Shown piece after piece: positions 6,139 through 13,761 of a stretch of DNA of 32,726 nucleotides. The notes beneath the pieces are model-generated. The model ran no database searches and was not told the DNA's origin. It saw only the letters and a program-made list of their open reading frames with translations. The first letter of the stretch is position 1. Every line of letters begins with the position of its first letter. The position numbers and the translations under genes are program-made. The DNA comes from Planctomycetota bacterium (GTDB lineage Bacteria; Planctomycetota; Planctomycetia; Pirellulales; Pirellulaceae). The stretch spans positions 1 through 32,726 of the forward strand of contig JACTND010000317.1 in assembly GCA_014584305.1 (NCBI GenBank). The letters run 5' to 3'.

Positions 6139-7440
6139 CTAGGCAGCGCGGCGAGTGGCCTCGGCAATCCGCACGCGAAACGGTTTGGTCCGCTGCTCGG
6201 GCTGCGGCAGCGATGCCAACTGCAAATCCGCGCGCAGTTGGCTAATGGCCTGCGTCAACCCCGTCAGGGCACTATCGAGGCGGCCGGTCGTCGCCAACGT
6301 TTCCAGGCTCCGATCGACACTTTGTTGAATGGAACCCAGGTTTTCCAATTTGGCAAGGACTTCAGCAATCAATTGAGATTGGCGGAGCGTAAGTTGATGC
6401 CGGTCATCGAGCTGCCGCGCGGTCTCGCTCAACATGGTCTGCCACTGCTGCCAGCGTTGCGCGAGCCGCTGGTCGGCTTGTTCCACGGTGTTGCCGATCG
6501 TGTCGGCAAAGACCGTCATACTGGCCTGCAAGGCGGTGTTCAACTGCGATTGCAATTCGGCGACGTTCGCGGCGCGGTTGCTGGCCCACGCGCGTTCGGC
6601 GTTATTGAGCGATTCACGCCAGATTTCTGTGTGTTCGCGAACCGCTTGTCGCGTGGCGGCCAACATCCTTCGCCCCCAACTGCGAACCAGACCATGCGCA
6701 TCATGAGCGGAGCCGGAGAACTGGAAGAAGCGATCGATTTCACTCTGAGCCCGATCGTCCACGACGCGCAGCAAGGCCGTGGTATCGAAGGCCACATACA
6801 AGCTGGCTTGCAGACCGCCCATCATCTGTTGCAGATCATTGTCCGGGCCAATATTCAGATTCCCCAGCGCTTGGGAAATGCCCATCACCGTTCCCAAGAA
6901 ACCCAACATCGGCGTCGCCCAAATCAAGATGCGGACCAAGGAGTAACGTTGTTGTCCCTGTGCGGAATCCGCGTCGGACAGGATGCGCATTTCCGCGCTG
7001 GCCGATTCCGTAGAGCCGGTCCGGGCAATGTTCGCCACGACCGCTTGCAGCCGGCGATGCAACAAGTGACCGTGCAGGCGTTTCGATAGCTTGTTGAGAT
7101 TGTCGAGAAGTGAGTGTGCAATCCGGACGTCATCCGCCGGCCCGCCCGTGCTCGCGTCGGGGACCTCGGAAACGAGGCCGCTATCCAATTGAATCAAGCG
7201 ATGCGATCGCAATTGCCGCCAGCAGTCCAGAAGGATTTGAGCCAGTGCTGCCAAACCGACACAGAGCATCGCCGTCGTGATACGCGAGACGGGATGCCCC
7301 AAGAGGTAGCGCCGCAACATCTCGTGATCGAGGGTCCGCGATTCGATGGCCGCACACAGCACAAAATACAAGACCAATCCCCAGGAAATAGGGACTAGCA
7401 AGGATGCGACTACCGAAACGAGGCCCGGTGATTTCTTCAC
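6139..7440 (-). CDS. MotA/TolQ/ExbB-family proton channel subunit, apparently lacking its last membrane helix
   Basis: This 433-residue protein starts at GTG 7440 with CAGGAG upstream. It has two N-terminal membrane helices (about 7-30 and 54-72) and the conserved channel helix ILIWATPMLGFLGTVMGISQ (171-190), then LYVAFDTTAL (214-223). In relatives I remember, FDTTAL begins the final pore helix of about 20 hydrophobic residues. Here the next residues are LRVVDDRAQSEIDRFF, a hydrophilic segment that normally follows that helix. About 20 residues therefore seem to be missing in frame near base 6771. The rest is a long cytoplasmic helical tail. The gene leads a tight three-gene operon. It may be non-functional, specially adapted, or an assembly error. 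Confidence 0.75.
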   Translation of the reverse strand: MKKSPGLVSVVASLLVPISWGLVLYFVLCAAIESRTLDHEMLRRYLLGHPVSRITTAMLCVGLAALAQILLDCWRQLRSHRLIQLDSGLVSEVPDASTGGPADDVRIAHSLLDNLNKLSKRLHGHLLHRRLQAVVANIARTGSTESASAEMRILSDADSAQGQQRYSLVRILIWATPMLGFLGTVMGISQALGNLNIGPDNDLQQMMGGLQASLYVAFDTTALLRVVDDRAQSEIDRFFQFSGSAHDAHGLVRSWGRRMLAATRQAVREHTEIWRESLNNAERAWASNRAANVAELQSQLNTALQASMTVFADTIGNTVEQADQRLAQRWQQWQTMLSETARQLDDRHQLTLRQSQLIAEVLAKLENLGSIQQSVDRSLETLATTGRLDSALTGLTQAISQLRADLQLASLPQPEQRTKPFRVRIAEATRRAA

Positions 7441-7599
7441 TGTGCGTACTCCTGAAAGGGTTAATCGGCAAAGTCACCGCAGCGAGATGAGTTTCGCTAA
7501 CCAGAGGATTCCGAATCTGCGTTTTCGCCGGTATAGACGTTAAAATTTGCCAAAGATTGGCCGTTTGGGAAGCCGATAATCAGTCCTGTTCACCATAAC

Positions 7600-7679
7600 T
7601 ATGCGGGATTGTGACCATCTTGCATAATCCCAGGGGGGTAAGCCCAGGCCGGTTGAAGAAACGGGTCCTGGGCTTTTTT
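7600..7679 (+). terminator. Rho-independent terminator preceded by a second stem-loop, no gene upstream on this strand
   Basis: AGCCCAGG (7641-7648) and CCTGGGCT (7667-7674) form an 8-bp stem followed by a run of T (7674-7679), a textbook + strand terminator. Just upstream GGGATT (7605-7610) can pair with AATCCC (7626-7631), while TATGC (7600-7604) can instead pair with GCATA (7622-7626). No + strand gene precedes it within 4 kb; the ExbB-like operon runs the other way. It may end a small RNA transcribed from the 7441-7600 region, or it may be a displaced terminator. Confidence 0.55.
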
Positions 7680-7728
7680 GTTTGGAAAATCGTCTCTGCT
7701 GTCTGTGGCGAGCTGCTTTCGGTTGCAA

Positions 7729-7850
7729 TTGTCCGTTAAGCGGACAACAACAGGATTCCAAAAACTCTCCCTTCGTACTCAGCCCCTGGCGGTACTCGTG
7801 CTCGAAGCACATTTGCCGAGTACGAGTACCATTTCATTGAGTACGAGTAC
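7729..7850. repeat. Composite palindromic repeat, copy A
   Basis: The unit begins with a perfect palindrome, TTGTCCG-N5-CGGACAA (7729-7747), followed by CAACAGG, a spacer with CCCTTCGTACTC, and then a hairpin whose arms GGTACTCGTGCTCG (7791-7804) and CGAGTACGAGTACC (7817-7830) match at 13 of 14 positions. One more GAGTACGAGTAC follows at 7839-7850. The order palindrome, CAACAGG, CTTCGTACTC and GAGTAC hairpin is shared with copy B. Confidence 0.65.
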
Positions 7851-7928
7851 GATCTATAAACGCGAAGCGCCGTATCAGTAGGTTTCAACGTCGCCATGGC
7901 AAATAGTCCATCACATACGCTTGCGACC

Positions 7929-8007
7929 TTCCGTTGAACGGACAACAACAGGTCCCCAAACCCGACCCTTTCGTACTCGTACTCGAAACGAATTGGTCGA
8001 GTACGAG
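7929..8007. repeat. Composite palindromic repeat, copy B
   Basis: This copy lies 200 bases from copy A in the same orientation. It has TTCCGTTGAACGGACAA (7929-7945), the shared ACGGACAACAACAGG/GCGGACAACAACAGG segment, CCCTTTCGTACTC, and a perfect 11-bp hairpin CTCGTACTCGA / TCGAGTACGAG (7976-7986 and 7997-8007) with a 10-base loop. It ends 36 bases downstream of the ATP-grasp pseudogene stop. The arms differ from copy A while pairing is kept, which suggests selection on structure or copying of a family of elements. Confidence 0.65.
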
Positions 8008-8043
8008 AAAAGTGACATTGAGACTAAGGCGGGCGAGCTTTGT

Positions 8044-9209
8044 TCAACCGGCGTACATCTGCAGGCGGATACCCACTTGGTCGGCGATTTCGCAGGCCGT
8101 GCCCAAATCGGGGTGCCGAACAAATACCACGCCGTCCGATCGCAACGTTTGCCGCCAATTGCGGCGCGGAGCACCGACGGGGAGCAAATCAATCGCCGCA
8201 ATCGCCGAACCAAAATCCGCTAGCAGACTTTCCAAGCCCGTGATCCGATGGATATGCCCTTCGCCTTGTGCCCGTTTGAAAACGCTGATCGCGTTATACT
8301 TGCGCTCGAACCGGGTCGTGAAGCGCTGGTGCACGACGGCTTCCGCCCAACCGTCAAACAGGTCGATATCGTTTGCGAAATTCATGATATCGACGGTGTG
8401 GCTGCCCGGGGGCCGGGCGGCGTAAAACCGGTTCGAAAACCGAGCGCTTTTAAGACGGCGAAGCCCATCGCTCGCCCAGCGGCAAACCGAGGATGGTCCA
8501 CTTCTCGCACGGCCACCGTCTGCGGGCTGATCCATTGATGGTTGCGTGCTTCGAGAGCCCGGGGGCGATAAAAACACATGTTGAAAAAACCGACTTCTCC
8601 ATTGGCACAGACGGTATCGAAAGTGAAATCTTCACCTTCGATAAACTCTTCGATGCTCACTTCTTGGATATGGCCCAACGCATTGAGGACTTGCTCCAAC
8701 TCCCGTTCGTCGTTGACGCGGTAGGTGTCGGCCGACCCCGCGCCGGCGATCGGTTTGATGCAAACTGGAAAACCGATGTGCTCCACGGCTTGCCGCACGC
8801 CCGCTTTGGTCGTACTGGCGGCGTGACGTGGCGTGCGAATTCCGGCATCGTCCAAGATTTGCTTCATGACTTCCTTGTCGCGGAATGGGATCGTCTCGGC
8901 GACCGTCATTCCGGGAGTACCAAGCGCTTCCCGCAGCCGGGCGGCCAACAACATCGTGGGCTCCCACGTCGATTCCACGCGATGGATCGGCACGCGGCGC
9001 GCATACTGCCGAACCTGATCAATGATCGCCTGCTCGTTGCCGAATGATGCGACGCGAATGTAATCGTGCAGCGCCAGGCGGGCCATTTCGGGCATCGCAT
9101 CGACGCCTTGGTCGCCGAGTCCGATCACTTGAGCACCTTGCCGCGCCAATCCGCGCGTGAAAAAAGGTTGTTCGATCGGGAAACCAGGTGAGACCATCAA
9201 TACGTTCAT
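8044..9209 (-). pseudogene. ATP-grasp family protein gene, broken by an internal deletion with frameshift
   Basis: The first frame (9209 to 8382) encodes MNVLMVSPGFPIEQPFFTRG, the preATP-grasp region, then ETIPFRDKEVMKQILDDAGI, the ATP-binding VCIKPIAGAGSADTYRV and VSIEEFIEGEDFTFDTV. After ALGFRTGFT it shifts to nonsense and stops. The correct C-terminal part continues in another frame from about 8425: ARPPGSHTVDIMNFANDIDL, then RRNWRQTLRSDGVVFVRHPD, ending MYAG at 8044. In relatives I remember, about 18-20 residues including a metal-binding Glu (as in GEIxARPPG) lie between the two parts, so the gap is a deletion and not just one base. Substrate is unknown; the family forms carboxylate-amine or thiol bonds using ATP. 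Confidence 0.75.
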
Positions 9210-9420
9210 GGGCGACCTTATTCTAATCGTTGGGCGTTTCTTTCGTTAGGTTATCTCCCGCAAGCCGAAACTTCTATCATATTTCGAGACTCCAGGGACT
9301 TGCAAATCGCCCGACACCCATCCAGAGGCCCAGCCCTTGGGATGCGTGGCACCGCCGGGGCAAACACCGGAATCTGCGACTCGCTCCTCTCGCGCGGTTT
9401 AGCTCATAATAAAAGGTGCG

Positions 9421-9897
9421 TTAGACGACGGAAAAACCCTCCACAAATTGTTGCAACACGGCATCCTGTTCGCGCGGGCCGATAGCCGCGCAGACGAACA
9501 ATCTGCTGACTTGAGGGATCAAGGCAAACCGCAAGAGGACGGCTCCACCGCGCGAATGAAAGACCAACGCCCGGCCATCACTTCGCCCCACCAGCGGCCG
9601 TTCGTCAACCAATTGTACGGAGGCCCCACCCTCGGCCATGCTCTCCTGAAACTCGGCCAACCAGGCTTGTATCGATTGCGCATGGCTCAAGCCGTCCAAC
9701 GCCGTGCCTTGGCGCACGGTTACGGAATGGGTCACTTTGTTGTCCACCACGCGATAAACAACCGTCTCCAGGATCCCCTCCGCGCGTTCGTACCGGTTCG
9801 CCGTGCGTGTGGGCTTGTCCGTGAACTGGCAACGAAATCCCTCGCGCCCGGTAAATGTTCGCCATTGACCCTTCCGCTTCCACCAACCAAATACCAT
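9421..9897 (-). CDS. Small protein of unknown function
   Basis: I start this 158-residue protein at ATG 9897 because GGAGCAGGGGAA lies directly before it; a longer open frame to 10080 has no comparable site and a different composition. The sequence begins MVFGWWKRKGQWRTFTGREG and has alternating strands (FRCQFTDKP, ETVVYRVVDN, HSVTVRQG), a helix (HAQSIQAWLAEFQESMAE) and a second strand set ending LQQFVEGFSVV. There is no signal peptide or membrane helix. The layout resembles small planctomycete proteins in which a segment like GFRCQFTDKP opens a domain of about 140 residues, but I cannot name a function. It stands alone between the ATP-grasp pseudogene and the peroxiredoxin-like gene. Confidence 0.65.
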   Translation of the reverse strand: MVFGWWKRKGQWRTFTGREGFRCQFTDKPTRTANRYERAEGILETVVYRVVDNKVTHSVTVRQGTALDGLSHAQSIQAWLAEFQESMAEGGASVQLVDERPLVGRSDGRALVFHSRGGAVLLRFALIPQVSRLFVCAAIGPREQDAVLQQFVEGFSVV

Positions 9898-10158
9898 TTC
9901 CCCTGCTCCATGTTGACAGCGTCTCAGAGTTCGCCGCACGATCGACAGTTCACGCGCGGACGCTCTATTGTAGCTGGACAGCGCCAAGTCTGTAGCGTTT
10001 GTCCTGGTTACTCGTTTCTTTGGCACCCCCAACAACGTGTTTGGTGGGATGAGAAGTTTGAAGACTATGTCAGCCGCCAAACTTCTTCACCCACGAAAAC
10101 GTGCGGGCGTCGTTTTCAAATCGACAACGTCAAACGTACAAGGTGCTATCCGAAAACG

Positions 10159-11151
10159 CTAGAGCATGGCATCGGTCTGCCGGGTCAACGCCGCAACGCT
10201 GGTAGCTGACTCAAGCGCGAATCGCGCCGGGCTGATTCGTTCGGCGGCATGTGCATGGCGATGTACCTTCAGCACCTGGCCGCGCGACACGACGAGAATT
10301 CCCGGCAGTTGAAATCCATCGCCGTCCAGTTTCCCGAGCCCGTGGCCGCGCATCAGCGCTTGCCAGGCCCGTCGCCAAATGCGCGGTCCAAACAACTGTG
10401 CGAATGTACCGCGGGGCAGTTCGAATGCGCGATAGAGAATTTGTTCTCGATCGCTGATCCAGCTGATACCCTCGAGTTCGTACCGACGCGCAAGCTGCGC
10501 GAGGCTGTCGCCGCGACTCATGGTCACAACGGCAATCTGAAACCCCGCTGACTCGATAGCCGCGCGTTCGGCAGCCAAGTCCGCGAGCGCTTCACGGCAG
10601 AACGTGCATCCCGCGTGGCGGAGGGCCAAGATCACGACCGGACGGGCGGTGCTTAACTCCACCAACGATCGGCCATTCTGGTCAACAGACAAAGCCATCG
10701 CCTGGTGCAGCGTCAAGGCATTGTCCCGCGAGGAAGTCGGCACAAAACGCCCCGGGTGCTTAGCGGCGTCCCACAACAGCATTCCAAACGGGATCCACCA
10801 AATCAGGTCATTAGTGACGATCATGACTCCAAAAGCCCACGGAATCTCGCCGCGCGCGGCCGACCAAAGAAAACCAATCGGTCCGGCAATCTTGCCAACC
10901 AAGCCAACTAAAACGATCGGCCAATGCCGGCGGTAATCCGTTGCCGCCAGCAGGTAGGCGAATCCATAGAGTCCAATTACCATCCCCAGGCATTGCCAAA
11001 TCGGCCAATGGTTCAGCGGCTCCATCCCAGCCCAACGGAAGAAAAGCTGAGGAAAGGCGATGACCAAGCCACCCCAAAGTAGGTTGTACAGACCCGCCCC
11101 CCACAAGCAGGCTTTTCCCCAACGCAAATATTCGTGCTGATCTTGATGCAT
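10159..11151 (-). CDS. Four-helix membrane domain fused to a peroxiredoxin-like (SelL/FAM213-type) domain
   Basis: The 330-residue protein has four membrane helices in its first 130 residues (about 13-35, 51-70, 79-97 and 105-127), then a thioredoxin-fold redox domain. The domain shows VVILALRHAGCTFCREALAD with Cys182-x-x-Cys185, then a middle part ILYRAFELPRGTFAQLFGP and a late GDGFQLPGILVVSRGQVLKV, as in SelL-related and AhpC/TSA-like redox proteins. I prefer ATG 11151; a TTG at 11202 would add 17 residues. The active cysteines are intact. Topology (even number of helices) puts both ends on the same side. Inference: a membrane-tethered thiol oxidoreductase of unknown substrate. A nearby electron donor is not visible. 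Confidence 0.75.
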   Translation of the reverse strand: MHQDQHEYLRWGKACLWGAGLYNLLWGGLVIAFPQLFFRWAGMEPLNHWPIWQCLGMVIGLYGFAYLLAATDYRRHWPIVLVGLVGKIAGPIGFLWSAARGEIPWAFGVMIVTNDLIWWIPFGMLLWDAAKHPGRFVPTSSRDNALTLHQAMALSVDQNGRSLVELSTARPVVILALRHAGCTFCREALADLAAERAAIESAGFQIAVVTMSRGDSLAQLARRYELEGISWISDREQILYRAFELPRGTFAQLFGPRIWRRAWQALMRGHGLGKLDGDGFQLPGILVVSRGQVLKVHRHAHAAERISPARFALESATSVAALTRQTDAML

Positions 11152-11542
11152 TCCGACGTCCGGTTCCGATGATGCTCGTACCAACTTAACTGCAACCGCC
11201 AATCATTGGTAACACGTTCACTGACAAAGAGGCTACAAATTGTCTGGGGGTGGCCATGCATTCGGAAGATCCGGACCTCGGTTCTCGGAAATCCAGTGTC
11301 GCAAAATTGATACGCAGCTGGTTTCCAAACAGCCGCGACGATCCGCCAATTTGTTTCGCCGAGGTGTTCGGGACGTCTCTTCCTCTAAGTTCTGGCTAGT
11401 TTTCTGAAGTTGCACTCGCGAATTCGAAAGAAATACCCATTAACGCAAAAACAGGGCTGTCGTGCTTGGGGTTGAAATACGGTAATCGAGTACGAGTAGG
11501 AGTACGAGTAGGAGTCTTGAACAATGTGAGCCAATTCAAGTG
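11152..11542. other. Gene-free gap with GAGTAC repeat
   Basis: This 390-base stretch between two minus-strand genes holds the upstream region of the peroxiredoxin-like gene and a GAGTAC-type repeat at 11487-11515. A 60-codon minus-strand frame at 11233-11415 has no ribosome site and no recognisable domain; I do not call it. No clear terminator follows. Confidence 0.5.
11487..11515. repeat. GAGTACGAGTAG tandem repeat
   Basis: CGAGTACGAGTAG is followed by a second GAGTACGAGTAG unit and a final GAGT, so two 12-base units lie in tandem. It shares the GAGTACGAG core with the hairpin arms at 7791-7850 and 7976-8007 but lacks the inverted arm and the TCCGTT palindrome. It sits 28 bases beyond the TRAP permease stop codon. 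Confidence 0.6.
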
Positions 11543-13729
11543 TTAGTTATGAGATACGGGGACTTGCCGGGCGGATGGCGCAGCGAAGACGGCCCATACG
11601 AACAACACGATTCCCATACCATTAACCACCAATCCCATCGTCCGCCCGCCAATGTCGGGAGCGATCAATAACAAACTGGATAGCAACAAGACCAACCGCC
11701 AACGCCATCCCAGCGGTCCGCGAAAGTAACCTTGCAAACAAGCGGCCAGCGCCACAATACCGACACACGAAGATATCAATCCCGAGACGAAATAACCGGC
11801 ATCGTCCCATCCCAACGGCCCCCCGTCTTGTCCGAGCAACAGCAACACCGGCCGATAGACGAACATGAATGGCAGGGTGAAGCCGACTAACGCAAAACGG
11901 AATGCCGACCAAGACGTTTGCAAGGCGTTCGCCCCGGCGATCGAAGCCGCCGCATAGGCCGCCAATGCGACCGGTGGCGTCACCATCGACATCAACCCGA
12001 AATAAAAGATGAACAAATGCGCCGCCAACGGGACGACGCCCAACTCCTTGAGCAGCGACCCCATAATCGTGGCAATCAACAGGTAACAGACGACCGAGGG
12101 GACGCCTAAACCCAAAATGATCGAGGTCACCATGATTCCCAACAAGGCCAGCAACAAATTGTGTTCGACAATTTGTTTCATCACCTGGCTGAAATCGTTG
12201 GCAATCCCCGTTTGTTGTACGACGCCGATAATGATCCCCACGCAGGCGGCTGCGGTAATCAGCGGAATGCCGTTGCGAAGTGTGTTCGCCAATCCAGGCC
12301 AACTCGAGCGACGCCAGACCGGGTCCACCAGCGACCAACCGATCAAGCCGAACATGCCGAGAATACTTGAGTTCAATAGCGATTCGCCTTGCCGAGCCAT
12401 CCCATCGGCCAGGGCAAAAAAATCGGTTGCCGTCCGCACGTAGATTTGGTGGCCGACGGCAATCGCCATGAAAAGGGTGACGGCCACCGCGCGGCCGAAC
12501 CTACTCAGCCCCAACTGCGGCGCAAACACCGACATCCCCAGAATCACAACCAGGGCCCCAGACACAGCGCGGAAAGGCGACGCGCCGCCGATTAACAAGC
12601 CCAACAGCACCGTCAAGGACGCCACAAAAATCGCGCCGGAATAGACCGGCAGTGGCGGTTGTGGGCCCGACCGTTCCTCCATCCGCAATCGCCCGGTCGT
12701 TCCCAAGCGGCGCGCATAAAAATGAACGGCGACAAACAGCGACCAGTAATACAACATGGCCGGAATGATGGCGGCGCGGACAATTTCCAGATACGTGACG
12801 GGGGGCTCGATGAATTCGAGCATCATATAGGCTCCGGCCCCCATCACGGGCGGAACCAACGCCCCTCCCGACCCGGCAGCCGCTTCGACCGCCGCCGCGT
12901 CGTGCGCGCGAAAGCCGCTATTGCGCATCATTGGAATCGTAAAGGTACCGGTGGTAACGGCATTTGCCACGGCACTTCCCGACAAGGATCCCATCATGCC
13001 GCTGGCGAGTACGGCCATTTTGGCTGGGCCTCCCGGCGATCGCGAAAACATGCGCTGCGAGAACTGAATAATGAACTGTGTGGCGCCGGACATTTCCAAC
13101 ATCGCGCCGAACACGATGAACAGAAATACGTACCGAAACATCACGTTCATCGCCTGTCCCAACACGCCCTGGGACTGCAAGAATGCGGTGCTCACCAAAT
13201 CGCGCGGGGCTTGACCGCGATGGGGCAACATCCACTCTGGCAACATCGGCCAACCATATTGGCTGGATAGGTAGCAGTACCAGGAGTGCGCGACGAACGC
13301 CACGGCCAACAACGGAACTGTCCAACCCAACGTCCGCTGGGCGGCGTACAAAACCACCAACAATCCCACCACGCCGACGAGGGTGTCCACCAAGGTTTCC
13401 TGCGCCACGCGATTGCCCAGCGCTTGCCCTTGGGGCCACACGCTTTGAAACACCGGCTGCGTTTGAACTACGATGTACGCGAAACAAAGCGTACTTAGTG
13501 CCAACAACATGGCCTGCAGGATGGCGCTCCAGCGACTGCGCGCCGCACCCCAAGCCAGCGCAAAACAACCGGCGTAGCCGAGCAGCGCGAATAGCGCGAG
13601 ACTCGCCTGGGGCTGCAGCCAATTGAAATTGACTTCGATCAGCGTGTACAGAGATATAACGACGCCCAACACGGCAACCGTGCCGCTCAACCATCGGCGC
13701 TGGCCGTGGTTCGCGTGATCGGGAGTCAT
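11543..13729 (-). CDS. TRAP transporter fused permease (4TM/12TM type, TAXI-linked)
   Basis: This roughly 728-residue membrane protein is the fused small-plus-large permease of a tripartite ATP-independent periplasmic transporter, which uses an ion gradient and a binding protein to import organic acids or similar solutes. It is hydrophobic throughout. The family signature is clear: ASGMMGSLSGSAVANAVTTG, then TIPMMRNSGF and AAAGSGGALVPPVMGAGAYM (about residues 240-300), with FRFALVGFTLPFMFVYRP near the C-terminus. The start is ambiguous: ATG 13729 gives the cleaner N-terminus and a 32-base gap after the binding-protein gene, while ATG 13780 would overlap that gene by 19 bases. Coupling to the upstream TAXI gene is expected either way. 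Substrate cannot be read from sequence. Confidence 0.9.
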   Translation of the reverse strand: MTPDHANHGQRRWLSGTVAVLGVVISLYTLIEVNFNWLQPQASLALFALLGYAGCFALAWGAARSRWSAILQAMLLALSTLCFAYIVVQTQPVFQSVWPQGQALGNRVAQETLVDTLVGVVGLLVVLYAAQRTLGWTVPLLAVAFVAHSWYCYLSSQYGWPMLPEWMLPHRGQAPRDLVSTAFLQSQGVLGQAMNVMFRYVFLFIVFGAMLEMSGATQFIIQFSQRMFSRSPGGPAKMAVLASGMMGSLSGSAVANAVTTGTFTIPMMRNSGFRAHDAAAVEAAAGSGGALVPPVMGAGAYMMLEFIEPPVTYLEIVRAAIIPAMLYYWSLFVAVHFYARRLGTTGRLRMEERSGPQPPLPVYSGAIFVASLTVLLGLLIGGASPFRAVSGALVVILGMSVFAPQLGLSRFGRAVAVTLFMAIAVGHQIYVRTATDFFALADGMARQGESLLNSSILGMFGLIGWSLVDPVWRRSSWPGLANTLRNGIPLITAAACVGIIIGVVQQTGIANDFSQVMKQIVEHNLLLALLGIMVTSIILGLGVPSVVCYLLIATIMGSLLKELGVVPLAAHLFIFYFGLMSMVTPPVALAAYAAASIAGANALQTSWSAFRFALVGFTLPFMFVYRPVLLLLGQDGGPLGWDDAGYFVSGLISSCVGIVALAACLQGYFRGPLGWRWRLVLLLSSLLLIAPDIGGRTMGLVVNGMGIVLFVWAVFAAPSARQVPVSHN

Positions 13730-13761
13730 CGGATCGCCGGAGGCACGCGGCGCACCCGCCG

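Larger units (their letters stand above)
7441..8043. other. Gene-free repeat region between ExbB-like operon and ATP-grasp pseudogene
   Basis: About 600 bases contain no supportable protein gene. The stretch holds the upstream region of the ExbB-like operon, the orphan terminator at 7641-7679 and two copies of a composite palindromic element (7729-7850 and 7929-8007). Short open frames here are shadows of the repeats. Confidence 0.6.

Noticed and set aside
6073..7089. Open + strand frame of 338 codons over the ExbB-like operon
   Set aside because: Antisense shadow of two well-supported, tightly spaced minus-strand genes; no family features.
7771..8007. GAGTAC repeats as a CRISPR array
   Set aside because: The units are short, inverted and irregularly spaced, with no spacer-repeat rhythm and no cas genes.
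11233..11415. 60-codon minus-strand frame in the gap before the TRAP genes
   Set aside because: No ribosome site, no domain, and no supporting neighbour; left uncalled.
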